The notes under the pieces are model-generated. The model saw nothing but the letters and a program-made list of their open reading frames with translations. It was not told the DNA's origin and did not search any database. A stretch of 34,850 nt of DNA from Rhizobium aethiopicum (GTDB taxonomy: Bacteria > Pseudomonadota > Alphaproteobacteria > Rhizobiales > Rhizobiaceae): NCBI RefSeq assembly GCF_014197535.1, contig NZ_JACIFV010000042.1, positions 1-34,850 on the forward strand. The letters run 5' to 3'. This document shows, piece after piece, positions 34,004 to 34,850 of the stretch. A program made the translations under genes and the position numbers. The number at the start of each line of letters is the position of its first letter. Position 1 is the first letter of the stretch.

Positions 34004-34360
34004 ATGTCACTGTTGGTCACCATCGATACCGATCCGAATTTCACGGCGAAGGAGGCCACTCCCGCACCGGAGCGGCTCATCTCGGGCAATCCTCTTTTCA
34101 AGACCTGGGCCCAGGATGCTTCCAAGGGAGAGAAGGTGTTGACCGGCGTCTGGGAAGCGACGCCTGGCGAGCATCATTCGATCAAGGGCACCACCTACGA
34201 ATTCTGCCATATCATCTCAGGTCTTGTGGAAATCGAGGAGAAGGGTGGGGAGACGAAGACCTATCGCGCTGGGGACAGCTTCGTTATGAAGCCAGGTTTT
34301 GCCGGTGTTTGGCGCACGATAGAGACTGTGCGCAAGATCTACATCTGCGTTTACGAATGA
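34004..34360 (+). CDS. Small cupin-domain protein (Cupin_3/DUF861 type)
   Basis: The 118-residue protein has a GGAAG ribosome site before ATG 34004. It is one single cupin: TGVWEATPGEHHSIKGTTYEFCHIISGLVEI followed by YRAGDSFVMKPGFAGVWRTIETVRKIYIC, the pattern of the ureidoglycine-aminohydrolase-like Cupin_3 group (stretches are quoted in part; key residues are H and E of the GTTYEFCHI strand and the W in GVWRT). Many such rhizobial proteins sit near amino-acid or amine oxidase genes and have no assigned reaction. An enzymatic or sensing role cannot be decided here. Confidence 0.82.
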   Translation: MSLLVTIDTDPNFTAKEATPAPERLISGNPLFKTWAQDASKGEKVLTGVWEATPGEHHSIKGTTYEFCHIISGLVEIEEKGGETKTYRAGDSFVMKPGFAGVWRTIETVRKIYICVYE

Positions 34361-34370
34361 CGGCAAAACT

Positions 34371-34395
34371 CAGGTGCGTCCGACGGGCGCACCTG
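34371..34395 (+). terminator. Hairpin after small cupin gene, possible terminator
   Basis: CAGGTGCG and CGCACCTG form a perfect eight-base stem with a nine-base loop, ten bases after the cupin stop codon. No T-run follows. It may end transcription of the cupin gene or act bidirectionally between it and the convergent aldehyde dehydrogenase. Confidence 0.45.
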
Positions 34396-34685
34396 TGACG
34401 GGATGGGCGACTTGCCATTGAACCGACGGGTAGGGCGCCACTTCCAAAGACCTGTTACGATGATCTGCTCGCTTGTGTCATGTCGCGGGCTCGCGAGTAT
34501 CTCCTGCGCTGCCCGAGCAGCCGCTTTGCGCGCGAGGGTGCCATCTCAGGCACGACGAGAGCGCTCGCTGGTTCTTCCACACGATCGCCCCGTCGGCAAT
34601 CACCTGCGATCGCGCATATGCGCCCGGATCCTGCGCGCCCTTATCGCACGCAGGCATCCCGAACACCGACCTCTCGTATTGACGT
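34396..34685. other. Non-coding stretch between cupin and convergent aldehyde dehydrogenase
   Basis: Several short frames are open on both strands, but none has a ribosome site or recognisable family resemblance. Nothing else was seen in this stretch. Confidence 0.4.
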
Positions 34686-34850
34686 TCACTCGTTCGAGAA
34701 GCCGGCTATGCCCTTGATCTCGGTAAACTCGTGCAGTCCGAACTTCCCGTATTCCCGACCGTTGCCGGATTGCTTGTAGCCGCCGAAAGGGGCGGCACTG
34801 TCCCAGGCGGCGCTGTTGAGGCGAACGCTGCCGGCGCGCAGCCTGCCTGC
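34686..34850 (-). CDS. Aldehyde dehydrogenase, C-terminal part (partial)
   Basis: On the minus strand the frame enters at the window edge and ends at TGA 34686-34688. The visible 54 residues include AGSVRLNSAAWDSAAPFGGYKQSGNGREYGKFGLHEFTEIKGI, the C-terminal oligomerisation segment of NAD-dependent aldehyde dehydrogenases (key features are APFGGYKQSG and GREYG). The catalytic Cys and Glu lie outside the window. It is convergent with the small cupin gene. Substrate unknown. Confidence 0.92.
   Translation of the reverse strand, partial: AGRLRAGSVRLNSAAWDSAAPFGGYKQSGNGREYGKFGLHEFTEIKGIAGFSNE

Noticed and set aside
34403..34779. Several overlapping short open frames on both strands near the right end
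   Set aside because: They conflict with one another and partly overlap the clear end of the aldehyde dehydrogenase gene; no motif or ribosome site supports any of them.

Overview
The window looks like a chromosomal or large-plasmid segment of a rhizobium (Rhizobium/Agrobacterium group, Alphaproteobacteria). The reasons are the high GC content and codon use, a PutR-type Lrp regulator divergent from a PutA without an N-terminal DNA-binding domain, a degenerate copy of a Rhizobiales-type palindromic intergenic element, and protein sequences that read throughout like rhizobial homologues. Genes are densely packed with many ATGA/GTGA overlaps. No tRNA, rRNA, CRISPR array, insertion sequence or phage gene was seen.

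Positions 1-3568 (+) hold the end of etfA, a DMSP-lyase-like cupin whose metal-binding residues are mostly replaced, and a full glutathione-dependent formaldehyde route (adhC, fghA, gfa). Positions 3959-14314 (+) are one long, tightly coupled operon: a GntR/FCD regulator with a clear operator upstream, a DHDPS-fold lyase/deaminase, an aldehyde dehydrogenase, a FAD amine oxidoreductase, a glycine-betaine-type ABC importer (binding protein, ATPase, two different permeases), a proline racemase/4-hydroxyproline epimerase homologue, and a GlxA/GbdR-like AraC regulator. Facing it on the minus strand (17986-14328) are a Rieske oxygenase, its reductase, and a DddP-like M24 metalloenzyme carrying a frameshift. 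A LysR gene with a T-N11-A palindrome diverges from them.

Read together, the first 19 kb look like an uptake and catabolic island for a methylated onium compound. The best fit is a proline-betaine or hydroxyproline-betaine type substrate: import, N-demethylation by the Rieske pair (releasing formaldehyde, removed by adhC/fghA/gfa), electron transfer through ETF, stereo-inversion or related chemistry by the epimerase homologue, oxidation by the FAD enzyme, and DHDPS-fold/ALDH steps towards 2-oxoglutarate. The substrate is inferred, not shown. The most unusual points are the epimerase homologue, in which the second catalytic Cys is Gly and the His of the Cys-Gly-His motif is Ala, and the presence of two relatives of DMSP-cleaving enzymes (cupin and DddP-like), one degenerate and one frameshifted.

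Positions 19001-24029 (-) hold a two-domain hexapeptide acyltransferase and a four-gene copper/metal-linked set (DUF2946-like, PepSY membrane protein, CopC, CopD). Positions 24116-28713 carry putR and putA (proline to glutamate), followed by a palindromic repeat and a chemoreceptor with a large helical periplasmic domain (29027-31567). A DadA-like FAD oxidase faces away from an Lrp-type regulator with a perfect inverted repeat upstream (31597-33636). A small cupin and the end of an aldehyde dehydrogenase close the window. Proline, proline-derivative and amino-acid oxidation is thus a recurrent theme across most of the segment.
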